Source: Cryphonectria parasitica EP155 (Eukaryota > Ascomycota > Sordariomycetes > Diaporthales > Cryphonectriaceae). From it: a stretch of DNA of 64,000 bases. The stretch spans positions 834,488 to 898,487 of the forward strand of contig NW_024468918.1 of NCBI RefSeq assembly GCF_011745365.1, in the 5' to 3' direction. Below are positions 1 to 10,751 of the stretch, one piece after another (position 1 is the first letter of the stretch; each line of letters opens with the position of its first letter). A program made the translations under genes and the position numbers. A model generated the notes under the pieces. The model was not told the DNA's origin, ran no database searches, and saw only the letters and a program-made list of their open reading frames with translations.

Positions 1-1608
1 CATTGTCTGCGAGGCACATTTCCCACAGCAGAGACTTGGAATGATCAAATCAGACTTTCTCTCATCCCTAGTGGTATCGCAATAATTCTGAGTTAACGTC
101 TGTGACTGAATGATTGCCAAAATGTAGCCAACCCGAGACCTCTGCCCTCGTGAGTTCGAGACTTGCGTTTAATCGTGCCCCTTCCTTGTCCCACTGACTG
201 CAGCACGTTCCAGCCTTCTAGAACGGACTTCAGGCACCACCACCCTGACTTGCCTATAAAACAATATGATTTTATCTGCTATTTATTAAGAGTAGGGTCA
301 AGTCAGCAAGGAAGCATAGAGACAGGGCGCACACTGCCCTTCACTGATAGTGCTTGGCCCCCTTCAGACAGGTGAGGTCATAATGGTTGGAGTACTGGGA
401 TTGCCAAGACGATGACAAACAGAAAGCAAGTATACTATGCATAAAAGGAGCCTGGTAACACGTAGTTGTTCCCTGACCTATGGGAACTATACGTTCCTGA
501 TAATCACTTGATTACTTAAGTGGTCAGGAGCTGCATGGATTGCAATGTGTGGGAATTATGAACAAAAACCATATCGAAACAGTTCCATGGCTATTTGAAG
601 TCTTTTGTGAAGTGAGACCTACTAGGTCAGACACATGAGACATATACTGAATAATCAAGATTCAATAGCCAACCCACGAAAGAAGATGTATGCAAAATAT
701 TGATTGTAATGATTATAGCATGCTGATAGCACTAAAGCTTGCAACAAATACCAGAGCTATTAGTAATTGAGTATGTGTAAGCTATTGGCCATGCAATCCA
801 TTTGCCTGTTTTACGGGAATCAGCAGCTGTAGCCAGTAGCAAACTGTGCATAGCCAAAGTGTATACTTGCTCTTCCCCCCTCTGGGTAGACTCTATATCT
901 TATACAGTGAGTACCCCTTGTTTCATTGGCTCCACGATACCAAAGACTCAAGATCTCCTTCTGGGGAGGGGCCCATGAAAAGGCCAAAGGGCGGAAGTGA
1001 ACTAAAGATATTGATTATGAAGGTCTTGAAAAACATGCAGGAAATGGAAAAGGCCTTGCAGATGCTGAGGTTGTGAAAATCGAGTTGACTTGTGTGATTG
1101 TACTCAGCAATCAGATGTGCTGAACTCTTGATTCAGGGATTTGAAGAGAGTTCCCCGTTCAGAGAGGCGATGACTATTAATATCACATGTACGTGTCGTT
1201 TTCATACGCTGTCGGTGACGAAAAAGTTGCGTATGTTGTATGGTGTGATGAAATACAGTGGGTGTAACTCTAGGATACCCTGCCCGGCTCTTGCTGGCTC
1301 CCAAGCAGCGCATAGCCACGTTTGAGTAGAGGCTGATACTTTACCAATACCGTCCTAATTCTACTCCACCTAGAGGGAAAGCCCGTGTTGGACGGCAGGA
1401 GCGTCCTCGCTGGGCCATCCTATGCTGATTTTCGTGCCCATTCCTATTGCTGTCCAGCCTCGCCCGTTCTGCTCTGTCCTCCTCACCCATCATTCCCATC
1501 CTATGATCTCCATTAGGTGATAACCTGTTCCCCCCCCCCCCCCCCTTTATCCCTTTCTTTCCTTCTTCAGTCGCCTCCGTTGCCTTCCCCCTCTCGCTGT
1601 TGCTGCTC
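1..1608. other. Intergenic, no gene recognised
   Basis: The short open frames here are unremarkable and AT-rich, with no recognisable domain, so I call no gene. A run of 16 C residues sits at 1530-1545, about 65 nt past the stop codon of the minus-strand gene that follows. A gene whose body lies outside the window on the left cannot be excluded. Confidence 0.5.
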
Positions 1609-1953
1609 CTACTCCTCCTTGGCTGCTGCTGCTTGACCCGCCCCTCCAAATTCCCCCACCAGCGCCGCCGCAACCTTCATGCCATCTGCGAACCCGCTGA
1701 CCTGGTTCTTCACTTCGCTGACGGTAACGCTTGGGTCATACTTGAAGTACTTGCTCCCCTTGGCCCAGCCCACCAGCCTGTCAAACAGCCACTCGCCCGA
1801 CCCGAGGTAGAACGAGAAGACCTTGGCGCCAGTGGGGTTGGCGATGAGCTGCTGGGTCTGGAAGGTCAGGCCTGTGGAGCGGCGGAGGCCTGCGAGGATG
1901 GTAGATGTGAGGACGGCGAGAAAGATGGTGTCGGGGATGAAACCAAAAGGCAT
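1609..1953 (-). CDS. Small DUF1748-like membrane protein
   Basis: A 114-residue single-exon protein. Residues 1-30 form a hydrophobic segment followed by the signature LAGLRRSTGL, which I recognise from the fungal DUF1748 family of small, probably mitochondrial membrane proteins. The middle (FYLGSGEWLFDRLVGWAKGS) is amphipathic and the C-terminus is Ala/Gly-rich, ending in Lys-Glu-Glu. The start is the only Met upstream of the hydrophobic segment. The family has no firmly established biochemical role that I can state. Family membership is recognition of the motif; the mitochondrial location is inference. Length fits the family, which runs around 70-120 residues. Confidence 0.65.
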   Translation of the reverse strand: MPFGFIPDTIFLAVLTSTILAGLRRSTGLTFQTQQLIANPTGAKVFSFYLGSGEWLFDRLVGWAKGSKYFKYDPSVTVSEVKNQVSGFADGMKVAAALVGEFGGAGQAAAAKEE

Positions 1954-2774
1954 CTTGAAAATATTCTTAATTATTGTTCGTTGAACTCAGGTGTTGTCGT
2001 CGCAGAGTATGTTATTGTGTATGCTGCTTAGAGGTTGCGAACTGGAAAGAAGAGATCTCCTTGATGACAGGCCGGCGGTGAGATTCTTGGCGAGGGACTT
2101 GGAAGCAGATGAATGTAGAACAGACAGGGCCACAGAGCAAATAGTCTGGTAATGACAGTTAGTGGTAGTAGTAGATATAGGTTGGACTTTTTCCTTTCCA
2201 CAAAGAAGACACGATGTGTTTTCCTTCTGGCTGGATGGATAAAGCGGAATGAATGAGAGACCGCCTGGCTCTAAGAGAAAAATAAACAGACGAGACACGT
2301 TGTTGGTCTTGCGAGGGTTGGGCGAGGCTGTGTTGTCAGAAAAGTGGGAATATGCTGAATAAGCCTTTTCATATGTTTTATTCCGTACGACGCTCGGACG
2401 CTCCTGAGGAATTGGTTTGGAGGTTGCCTTTCGTTTCTTACGACTAATCTCATAGACACGTTGCTGAAAGCATCTCCTCTGTAGGGCAGACTCGAGCGTA
2501 AGGCGGATCACAGTATCACCGCCTCCGTTCCGCCACATTCGGAAGATGATGACGAGGTGATTCATGTGTCAAGGGCCTGGAGTGGAGTGGGCAAAATAAT
2601 GTACACATGGATTGTTCCTGCTGCTGCCGTGGCAAGAAAGAGAAACAAGGTCTCTGTGTATATGTATAGTATTTTCTTCTCTCAAACTGCAATGGGTATC
2701 TCGGTAATAGTAATGCGTAGGCCTGACGGGCAGGCTTCGTTTCCTAAACATAATTAGGATGGCGGTCGTGCTCG

Positions 2775-4001
2775 TTACACTGGCACGCCTACTGACTGCA
2801 GCACATCTTCCACGACATCTTCCGGGCCCCAGCCCTCGAGCAGCCTCTCAACAGCATTCAGGTCACTTCCCCACTGCATACTCCTCTCACGTCCTGGCTC
2901 AACCATCTTGATGCGGTGAAGGTAAACTTTCCTGGCCGCGAGACACACTAGCGCAGGTGTGACATAGTCCACGCCGTGCAGGGGCGCGAGGCTCTTCATG
3001 AGCGTCTCGAAATGGCGCGTCGCCTGGGGCGTGACCCCGCTAGCCACGGCACGATGCATCCGTAAGAAGGAGACAATATTCATCTGGTATCGGGTAACAT
3101 CAATGTCGACAGACACGTGGTGGGAGAGCTGCCGTAGCTGGGTGAGGTCGGTACTGGAGAAGATGGGCGGCCGGGGCAGAGTCGCTGTGCTAACAGACGT
3201 CGGCCCGCGGAAGAGGCTCCCACTGGCGCGACTGCGACGCTTGACGACACTTTCCGCGCTCGCTATGCTGACATCGTCGTCGTCGTCGGTTCTGCCTCCC
3301 GCCTTCAGCTCCGAAGAGGCCAGCGAAGACCCGTCGTCTCCGTATAGGTGTGCAAAACCCTCCGAATCCGGATCAACCCAATGAGCCACGTAGAAGAAGT
3401 CGTTCAGATGCGGTGTAACCCTGGCCTCGCCGCCGCTCTCCGCACCAAGTACAGCCACCAGCATGAAAGTCTTGGGTGCTGTCTGGACCGATGTTCTCGT
3501 GAAGATGCGATGGGTTCGGAGCAGCTCGAGCGCCTGGATTTGGACGGCCTTGGGAGCCTGGTCGAGATTTTTGGCCAGCACAACGTTGGCGATCTGAGAG
3601 TGTAGCGGGCCACCAGAGGTCGGCGAGGTCGGCGAGACCGGTGTCAGAGGAAAGATCGGGTTATGCTGGTTGGGAGCATGACTGCTTGGAAAGTAGGAAT
3701 CGTGGGCCGAGCGGGCAAGGTACGGAGAGAAGGACCGTGTGGTGGCCGGCGAGGGCGGATGAGGATGGAGGAGGAGAGAGCTGGCGAAGTCCTCGAGGGT
3801 GGTGTGCGGTGTGCAATCGACCACGGCTGACCGGAGGCCAAACGTGTGCTCTGACACGAGCTGCAGCTCGTCAACGAGCTCGTCAAGGCAGCCAGGCGGC
3901 GTGCTGATCATGCAGTGCTCGTCGCTGATGAGGGAGAGCAGGCAGGCCAGCTCGACATCGCTGAGGGAGTGCACCTTGGCGAGGACATGATTGTCGGCCA
4001 T
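2775..4001 (-). CDS. Degenerate AAA/magnesium-chelatase-like protein
   Basis: A 408-residue single-exon protein of a type often labelled 'magnesium chelatase' in filamentous fungi. The N-terminus (residues 1-75: LSDVELACLLSLISDEHCMI, then a Thr-Pro-Pro-Gly loop) aligns in layout with the start of MoxR/BchI-type AAA+ ATPases. The Walker A GxxGxGKS is absent; the loop reads STPPGCLDEL. Residues ~140-190 (NVVLAKNLDQAPKAVQIQAL, then a TFMLVAVL strand) look like the Walker B to sensor region. Residues ~290-380 resemble the chelatase helical lid. Residues 80-135 are a Ser/Pro-rich insertion and an acidic, Ser-rich linker lies at ~225-265. ATPase activity is unlikely given the missing P-loop. The role is unknown, and fungi have no chlorophyll pathway, so the inherited label should not be read as function. 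Confidence 0.6.
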   Translation of the reverse strand: MADNHVLAKVHSLSDVELACLLSLISDEHCMISTPPGCLDELVDELQLVSEHTFGLRSAVVDCTPHTTLEDFASSLLLHPHPPSPATTRSFSPYLARSAHDSYFPSSHAPNQHNPIFPLTPVSPTSPTSGGPLHSQIANVVLAKNLDQAPKAVQIQALELLRTHRIFTRTSVQTAPKTFMLVAVLGAESGGEARVTPHLNDFFYVAHWVDPDSEGFAHLYGDDGSSLASSELKAGGRTDDDDDVSIASAESVVKRRSRASGSLFRGPTSVSTATLPRPPIFSSTDLTQLRQLSHHVSVDIDVTRYQMNIVSFLRMHRAVASGVTPQATRHFETLMKSLAPLHGVDYVTPALVCLAARKVYLHRIKMVEPGRERSMQWGSDLNAVERLLEGWGPEDVVEDVLQSVGVPV

Positions 4002-4920
4002 CGGGCTGGAGGTTGTTTCTCATCAGTTGCTACTATCGATCCATCGAAGCTGGGATTGGTCGGTAATGGCTGCTATGGTGCTGGTAGTCCGATCCTTCAG
4101 CCGGCCAGCCTTCATTGGGCGAGAACTCTGCCAGGTTGTAGCTGTAGCTGGCTGCTGGTCGTAAAGGGTGAGGGCTGAGAGCAGGCCACGCAGCCTTCCG
4201 GTAAGTGCTCCCCAAGGTTCTGATGTGACGATGATGACGATTTGGAGATTGAGTTGGCATTCACACGGTTACGCTTAACGCTGTAATTACTGGTCAGCTC
4301 GGCAACAGGGGCAACCATCCATCGCTGTCTGCCAAGGGGCCCCGGGTTCATCCCGAAAACAACCCCTAAATTTAGCATAAACCCGCTGCAGCATTGGAAG
4401 TTGCCCTGCCATCTAGTGCCTAACCGCGGGTTGTGGCGTCCTGTAGCAGGTGCTGTCTCCCTACGCTTATCAGCTAGACCAGCAACAGAGGCCGCTGCTA
4501 ACCATAGCACCACCGGAACTACAGCACCGTACATGTTGGCCTGGTGGAGCCCACCTACACACAGCATTGAGCTGCTATTATCTGACTCCCCACCCTTTCC
4601 TTCCCAGTGTCTCAGCCCTCCGCACTGCCCTCCCCCCCCCCGTCATCGTTGTACTATCTTGTATTTGTGTCTCCGTAACCGCTGTGACCGCGTAGCCAAC
4701 CCACGACTTTTGAGATAGCGTCCCACGTACGACAAGGCGATCGGCCTCTACACAGTTCTTCTCCTGGTTGTCCACTTTGTTCGGCTAAGCATATCCTCCG
4801 CTGCGCCTCTTCGCGATCAACTCGCAAAAAGTTCACACGGTTCAGCTGCCGAAACGCGCGCTGGTCACGAGTCAAACGTCATCGACAAGCCTCCACCCCA
4901 ACACATCCAATCCGCCCAAC
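4002..4920. promoter_or_regulatory. Divergent intergenic region
   Basis: A 919-nt spacer between the AAA-like gene (leftward) and ypt7 (rightward), so it should hold both promoters. The 5' flank of ypt7 (about 4580-4700) is strongly pyrimidine-rich, as is usual for fungal promoters and leaders. Open frames inside it are not convincing. I see no specific element I can defend. Confidence 0.4.
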
Positions 4921-5934
4921 ATGTCGTCGAGAAAGAAGGTGCTCCTCAAGGTATGGTGCACGAGACGGACAGTCTCCTCTCTCTGTGCAGGTTGCGAAAG
5001 AGGGAGAGTAAAATAACGAGGAAACCAAAATTCAATGCCAGAAGGTCTGACGAGCTCTGTGTGTGTGTGTGTATAGGTGATCATCCTCGGAGACAGCGGC
5101 GTTGGCAAGACCAGCTTGATGAACCAATATGTACGACAAACACCACCCTTCCCACCCCGTGCTTCCCTCCCCTCCTCTCTCCTTCTAAACTGTCCCTGCA
5201 TGCCGGGTCTCTTGTGTCGACGGTATGGCGGCGGCATGTTATCAATCAGTGGCTCTGACAGGATGGTATCTCGAATAGGTCAACAAGAAGTTCAGCGCAA
5301 GCTACAAGGCGACGATCGGTGCCGATTTCCTTACGAGGGAGGTGCTCGTCGATGACCGACAAGTGACCATGCAGGTGCGCAATCCCCATCCTTCCCACAA
5401 GCGAGATTCAGCTTGTCAACCGAGCCGTATCAAGAGAAGAGATAGATACTGACTATGCGTCCGTGTGTGTGTGTGTGTGTGCCTGTACAGCTTTGGGATA
5501 CTGCCGGACAAGAGCGTTTCCAGTCCCTCGGCGTGGCTTTCTACCGCGGTGCCGACTGCTGCGTGCTCGTCTTCGACGTCAACAACTCCAAGTCCTTCGA
5601 CGCCCTCGACTCGTGGCGCGACGAGTTCCTCATCCAGGCCTCGCCGCGGGACCCCGACTCGTTCCCCTTCGTGGTGCTGGGCAACAAGATCGACGTCGAG
5701 GAGAGCAAGCGGGTCATCTCCACCAAGAGGGCCATGACCTTCTGTCAGTCCAAGGGCGGCATCCCCTACTTCGAGACCTCCGCCAAGGAGGCCATCAACG
5801 TCGAGCAGGCCTTTGAGGTGATTGCACGGAATGCGTTGCAACAGGAGGAGAGCGAGGAGTTTAGCGGAGGGGACTTTTCCCAGGACCCCATTAACATTCA
5901 CCTGGAGAACGACAGGGACGGCTGCTCGTGTTAA
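4921..5934 (+). CDS. ypt7: Rab7-type GTPase Ypt7
   Basis: Small GTPase of the late endosome and vacuole, needed for HOPS-dependent tethering and homotypic vacuole fusion. Exons 4921-4950, 5077-5130, 5279-5374 and 5491-5934 give 207 residues. Visible motifs are the P-loop GDSGVGKT (15-22), switch [15 protein letters not shown], the base-recognition NKID, the [14 protein letters not shown] segment typical of Rab7, and a C-terminal Cys-Ser-Cys for double geranylgeranylation. All three introns are GT..AG (126, 148 and 116 nt) and splicing rebuilds an uninterrupted Rab7. The start is right after the basic [10 protein letters not shown] found in fungal Ypt7. Introns 1 and 3 carry (GT)n runs near their 3' ends. 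Family assignment is near certain. Confidence 0.96.
5059..5072 (+). repeat. (GT)7 run at the end of ypt7 intron 1
   Basis: A perfect GT dinucleotide run ends four bases before the acceptor AG at 5076, where a polypyrimidine tract would be expected. Confidence 0.85.
5463..5481 (+). repeat. (GT)n run near the end of ypt7 intron 3
   Basis: About nine GT units end nine bases before the acceptor AG at 5490. This is the second GT run in this gene and in the same position relative to the acceptor. Confidence 0.85.
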
Positions 5935-7104
5935 TTCGCTCCTACTGATCGATTTTTATGCTGTGGATGGACAGAGGAGGACAGAGGAGGGTTACTAGGA
6001 AGTGGGCCGAACAGCGCGAGCGGTTGGCTGGCTTATGCTCTGGGTCGTTTATATATAATCGCGCACAGTACACGGCCAAACTGTCATCTTCTGTGGGCTC
6101 GAGGCGATGAGATCATAGTGGCTGCCTGCATTTCTTTAGGAGGAAGAGAAGGAGGAGGATCAGGTTCTTTGGACGTGAGAGTGGGAGCGAGTGGCTGTCG
6201 AAGAAGGCATACATCCGGCCCGTACAGCATGTGGTCGGCCAGGAAACATATTTTGCAGGATGGTGATGCGGGTTATATTGATTACCAAGTGGTCTTAGGA
6301 GTACAAGGGCTGAATAACATCATCAATGACGACAAAGCCTCATAGCTGAGTGGACCATTGTCTTGCTTGACCAGTGAATATTCCTCCCTCTCTGGCTTCG
6401 ACAATAGCAGCCCTTTGCATCCCCCCCCTTCCCTTCTTCCATGGGCCTAAGGAGGGATAGTCAGGGTTACATCTGCTGATAGGTAATATAGCATACGTCT
6501 TGATGGCAAGAGAATTCTTTTACTATATGTACTGAGGTTAATCAACAAAACTTGAAACATTGAAGCTCCTGTGGCAGTGGATACTTTTTGTTTGAAATTT
6601 AACCTCAAAAGCCAAACAGCAGAAGTCGGTGTGCCGATACATCCAAGTACCCATAGTAAGTAAGCGATTCTGAGACCAAAGCCCGAGGGACCGCTGCGGA
6701 CACCTCCGAGCCGTGACATCCGCAGCGCATATTGGCATCATCCGTTGCATAATTACACACACCCGACGACATTTTGCCGTTCTCTCTTTCCTTTCCTATC
6801 ATTATCCAAGTATTTGCTCATCTTTTTTCCTTCACTCATTTACTGATTCTACCCTCTTACCACGCCTACTCATCTAGGCAGAGGTCGCAAAAAGCTCACT
6901 GCAGGCAGGATCAAATACCCGAAACCCGCTGTCTTGTGAGATACGATGGGATGAACCCCCTCTTTTCGATCCTCATCTCGAGTCCGATGCGAAATACGTC
7001 GCCCCTACTGACAGACTTGTGCGCCCACAAACAACCCCTCCGATGAGGGCCTCTTCGCAGACAGCACGAGGCATTCCTTACCCTCCCCTACGAAACCCTC
7101 TACG
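5935..7104. other. Intergenic between ypt7 and transporter
   Basis: It holds the presumed ypt7 3' UTR and the promoter and leader of the downstream transporter, which is pyrimidine-rich from about 6775 onward. No ORF here looks coding by composition or recognisable motif. Confidence 0.4.
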
Positions 7105-8693
7105 ATGGCGCCCCTCGAACCCCTAGCCGGCACCGCAGAGATGGCCCCAGGCCCTGCTGACCGCGGACCCCGTCAGCGCTCCATCTCTATCTCGAGCTAC
7201 AACGCCCAGACGCATCTCTCCTCCTCAGTGGCCTCGATGCGCAGCGCAGGTGCGGCTTCGTCCTCGCAGACGGGCATACACGCGCTGACGGCGCGCCTCG
7301 GGCTGGGCGGCGTGGCAAGGCGGACGCTGGGCATTGCCCTCCTGCTGCTGACGGTGTTCCTGTGGACGGCGTCCAATTTTCTCGCCAGCTACATCTTCTC
7401 TGACCACACCTACGATAAGCCTTTCTTCGTCGTGTATATCAATACGAGCGTGTTTGCAATCAGCCTGGTGCCTATGCTCGTGCGCTTCGTCGAGCGCCAC
7501 GGACTCGAGGGCGTGAAGAGGGAACTGCGCGCACTGGTGCGGAATCACGAGCGCTTCTCCTCCTCCTCCCACCGCCACGGTGGTGGTAGTAGCCGAGCTA
7601 GGGGAGGGAGCGTCTCGCTGCTGGGCCGGCCCGCCATCGCCGCCGCCAAGGCCCCCGACGAGGAGCAGCACGGCCTGCTGAGCAGGAGTAGTACAGGAAA
7701 TGACTATGCTGATGACTACGACTACGATGACGACGATCTGCTACCGGACGATGTGGAAGAGAGGGGCGAGGCCGGCTCTGGTAGCAGCACATTTGATATC
7801 GACACTAGGGAAGACGGAGACTACGTGGCCGGCAGGGAGAAGAAGCAGAGGCTCTCGCTGCGGGAGACGGCGGTGCTGAGCCTCGAGTTCTGCATGCTCT
7901 GGTTTTGTGCCAACTACTTTGCGTCAGCGTGTCTGGAGTACACGTCGGTGGGCAGCGTGACCATCCTCACGTCGACGAGCAGCGTGTGGACGCTGGTGTT
8001 CTGCGCGGCCATGAAGGTGGAGACATTCTCGTTACGGAAGCTCGTGGGCGTGCTGGCCAGCCTGGCGGGCGTGGTACTGATTTCGACGGTGGATCTGAGC
8101 GGGATCAGCGACGGGGACAGAGGAAACTTCCCTCACAAGAGCCAGGCCAGCATCGCCATCGGCGACGGCATGGCCTTTTTCAGCGCTATCGTGTACGGGC
8201 TCTACGTCACGGTTATGAAGAGGCGCGTGGGCGATGAGGAGAGGGTCAACATGCCGTTGTTCTTTGGGCTGGTCGGTCTGCTGAACCTGCTCTTGCTTTG
8301 GCCTGGCTTTTTCCTGCTGCACTGGACGGGGATCGAGCCGTTCGAGTGGCCGCCGACGGGCAAGGTGTGGGGTATCATCATGGTGAGTGGCGGGTGCCGT
8401 CCCTTATCCGCATCTTACTGTTTACTGACCTGTGTGGCTTGGGGCAGCTCAACTCGGTCTCCTCCTTCATCAGCGACATGTCCTGGGCATACGCCATGCT
8501 GCTCACGACACCGCTCGTCGTCACCGTGGGCCTATCTCTCACCATCCCCTTGTCCCTGATCGGCGAGATGATCCAGTACGCGCAGTACTCGAGCTGGATC
8601 TACTGGGTAGGCGCAGGGATTGTGCTCGTGTCGTTCTTGTTCATCAATCATGAGAGCGCAGAGGGAGACGAGAAAGAAGGGGACGGCCCGTGA
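7105..8693 (+). CDS. EamA/SLC35F-type membrane transporter
   Basis: A multi-spanning transporter of the drug/metabolite superfamily, similar in layout to the yeast vacuolar proteins YML018C and Thi74 and to SLC35F5. Exons 7105-8382 and 8448-8693 (65-nt GT..AG intron, phase 0) give 507 residues. A Ser-rich cytosolic N-terminus (1-70) precedes the first membrane helix (IALLLLTVFLWTASNFLASY). A long hydrophilic, acidic loop (~140-250) with a run of Asp/Tyr follows the second helix. The second half carries the paired EamA helices, including the signature Y-T-S-V-G-S-V-T-I-L-T-S-T-S and the later SWAYAMLLTTPLV in exon 2. Without splicing the protein would lose its last helices, which supports the intron. 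The substrate is unknown; vacuolar location is inferred from relatives. Confidence 0.85.
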
Positions 8694-10751
8694 CATTTTT
8701 TTCCCGTTACAATCCAGCAAGGCATATTGCCATCCATCTACACTGCATATGTGCACACAATGGTAATAAAGGGGCAGCATGGTTACTCCTGTTCTATATA
8801 TGACATGAGCCTTTGGGCATAGACATAAGACAGGAAGGGGTATTTATAATGAGATTGAGCGAGTCTTGTCGGCCTCAAAGAATACGTTTGCATCGATGAT
8901 ACCATATCTAGTTTAGCAATTCTGAGTGTTCCTTGATTATGCCCGTTTTTTCTCCTTAAGATTTCTTTCCATCGCACAAGAAGTCGGAGTGACGATGGTG
9001 ACATTTCGGACCAGCAAGGCCTTTCCCAACTCGGATATAAGCAGGAGATCAGCTGTTGAGTCTTCATTCAGCAGGTGCCAGGTAGTGAGTGATTTACACA
9101 GTACTATGTGGGCTGTGGATGTCTGAAAACGGGGTCTCAGGCGATCATTTGTTCATGCATGCATGTGCACATGCTATGGCAAGTAGGCTGTTAGTGGCTT
9201 TTAGCATGATAGCTGTACTATGGTAACAACTCTGCAGGATAACCCGAGCCCCAACCACAGGGCCACAATGTGGCACAGCAACCGGGGGAGGACCCTGTAA
9301 CTTTGGATGGGGCCTCTGTTCGAACCCAAATTCCCAGTAGGGGAGTCTCCATAGTAACTACTTAGTATGCATTATAATTACTACGGATACCATAGTTCCA
9401 TAATATGTACCATAGTACAGCACTATGCTATTTTGGCAGGATGGCAAAATCGAGAAAGAGGCAGCATGTATGCTGTTCATATGATCTTCATCGCCACTTG
9501 ACACATGGTATTGTCTTTGTTGTCTTACCAGCAACAAGACATGTCCCCATATTCTTATTCTTGTTTTGCCTTCTTTCTCTCGAGACCTTGACACACCTCA
9601 TTACTATCTCTCAACAAAAATGGCAATAGGCCCAGGAGGGGTTTTGGGAGGAGGAAGATCTCACCGGTTCCTCGGTCATGCGGTTTCTTAGCGGCCAACA
9701 AAAACTACATAGTACCACAATGGCGTTGGCTTCTAAAAAAACTGTTTCGTCCCTCCTGCTAGACCCACTATGGTCTAGCCAGGCCGATACAGACACAGGA
9801 AGGAGCATGGAAGAGGCGCGCTTAGAATTCGATATTCGTTCATCCATGATCCATTTCCACTTTCCGTCTTGCCTCTTCGGGCACATGACGCGCCCCAAAT
9901 GCCCTGCGACTTCCTCGGTTGTCCTCCTCCTCCTCGTCCTCCTCCTTCCACTGCCACTTCTCTTGTCATGACCGCTTTCATGGATCTTCACTCGTCTTTG
10001 TACTCCCCTCTCTCTTTGCCTCTTGTCTTGGCTGCTCCCCTTTGTTCTTGGACCTGGGGCAATACTCTATAACCCGAAGACTGTCGGCCACGAAGCCATT
10101 CTCTTCCCACCTTCTCTGGAGTTGTCTCTCAGTACCTGTTATTCAACAAGCCTCCGTATCCTCCCTTATTAGACTTCTTTTCTTGTGTATCATGGTGTAT
10201 TAGACACAAAATCAGTCTGCTGCTGCGTTAAGACCTGCCCAAAACATCATAAACTAAGTCACACGCCGAATCACTGATTGATCGAACCCGTGGACCCTAA
10301 ACGACAACCTTAAATCAACTTGTCGTATTATCCCCTCCCTCCCTCCCTCCAGCATCTTCAGAGACGCCTCTAGACATATACATTAATGCACGTTTTGCTC
10401 CTCTCCGATACAAGAACCTCAAGCGAACACTCATCCTATCATATCCACCCTACTTGGTATCTAACTCTCCCGACGGCGACGATTCACTCGATTGCCCAGT
10501 CATCACCAAGCCGACAAGGTCGTCGCCAGCCTCCTGACACTTGCGGAGGGCGCCACGGGCCTTCAACGCCTATGACTTACTATATACGGCTCATCGCATA
10601 TTTCCGATCTGTCTCTGGCGTTTTACGAAATCCCACGACCGCATGACATCTCCGAGACTCTCCTCTCAGCCCACCCGCCAGAGCTGGTTCAAGCAACACA
10701 CTCCCGGCTTTTACATCGAGCGGTTTGATTTGAGACACCGACACATCATAT
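8694..10751. other. 2-kb intergenic region
   Basis: No supported gene. It contains several copies of a short CCATAGTAC/GTACTATGG motif between about 9213 and 9420, including an 8-bp inverted pair (9217-9224 and 9350-9357). The last ~900 nt are pyrimidine-rich and are probably the promoter and leader of the heme-oxygenase-like gene. Confidence 0.4.

Noticed and set aside
4112..4567. 151-codon minus-strand ORF upstream of the AAA-like gene
   Set aside because: It lies in a divergent promoter region, has mixed composition with no domain, and is not continuous with the downstream gene by plausible splicing.
9236..9340. Possible tRNA: a GTTCGAACC T-loop-like string
   Set aside because: No five-base-pair T stem, no acceptor stem partner and no anticodon arm at the right spacing.
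9217..9357. A miniature inverted-repeat transposon bounded by TACTATGG/CCATAGTA
   Set aside because: The inverted repeats are only 8 bp and I see no target-site duplication, so I list the motif as a finding but do not call a transposon.
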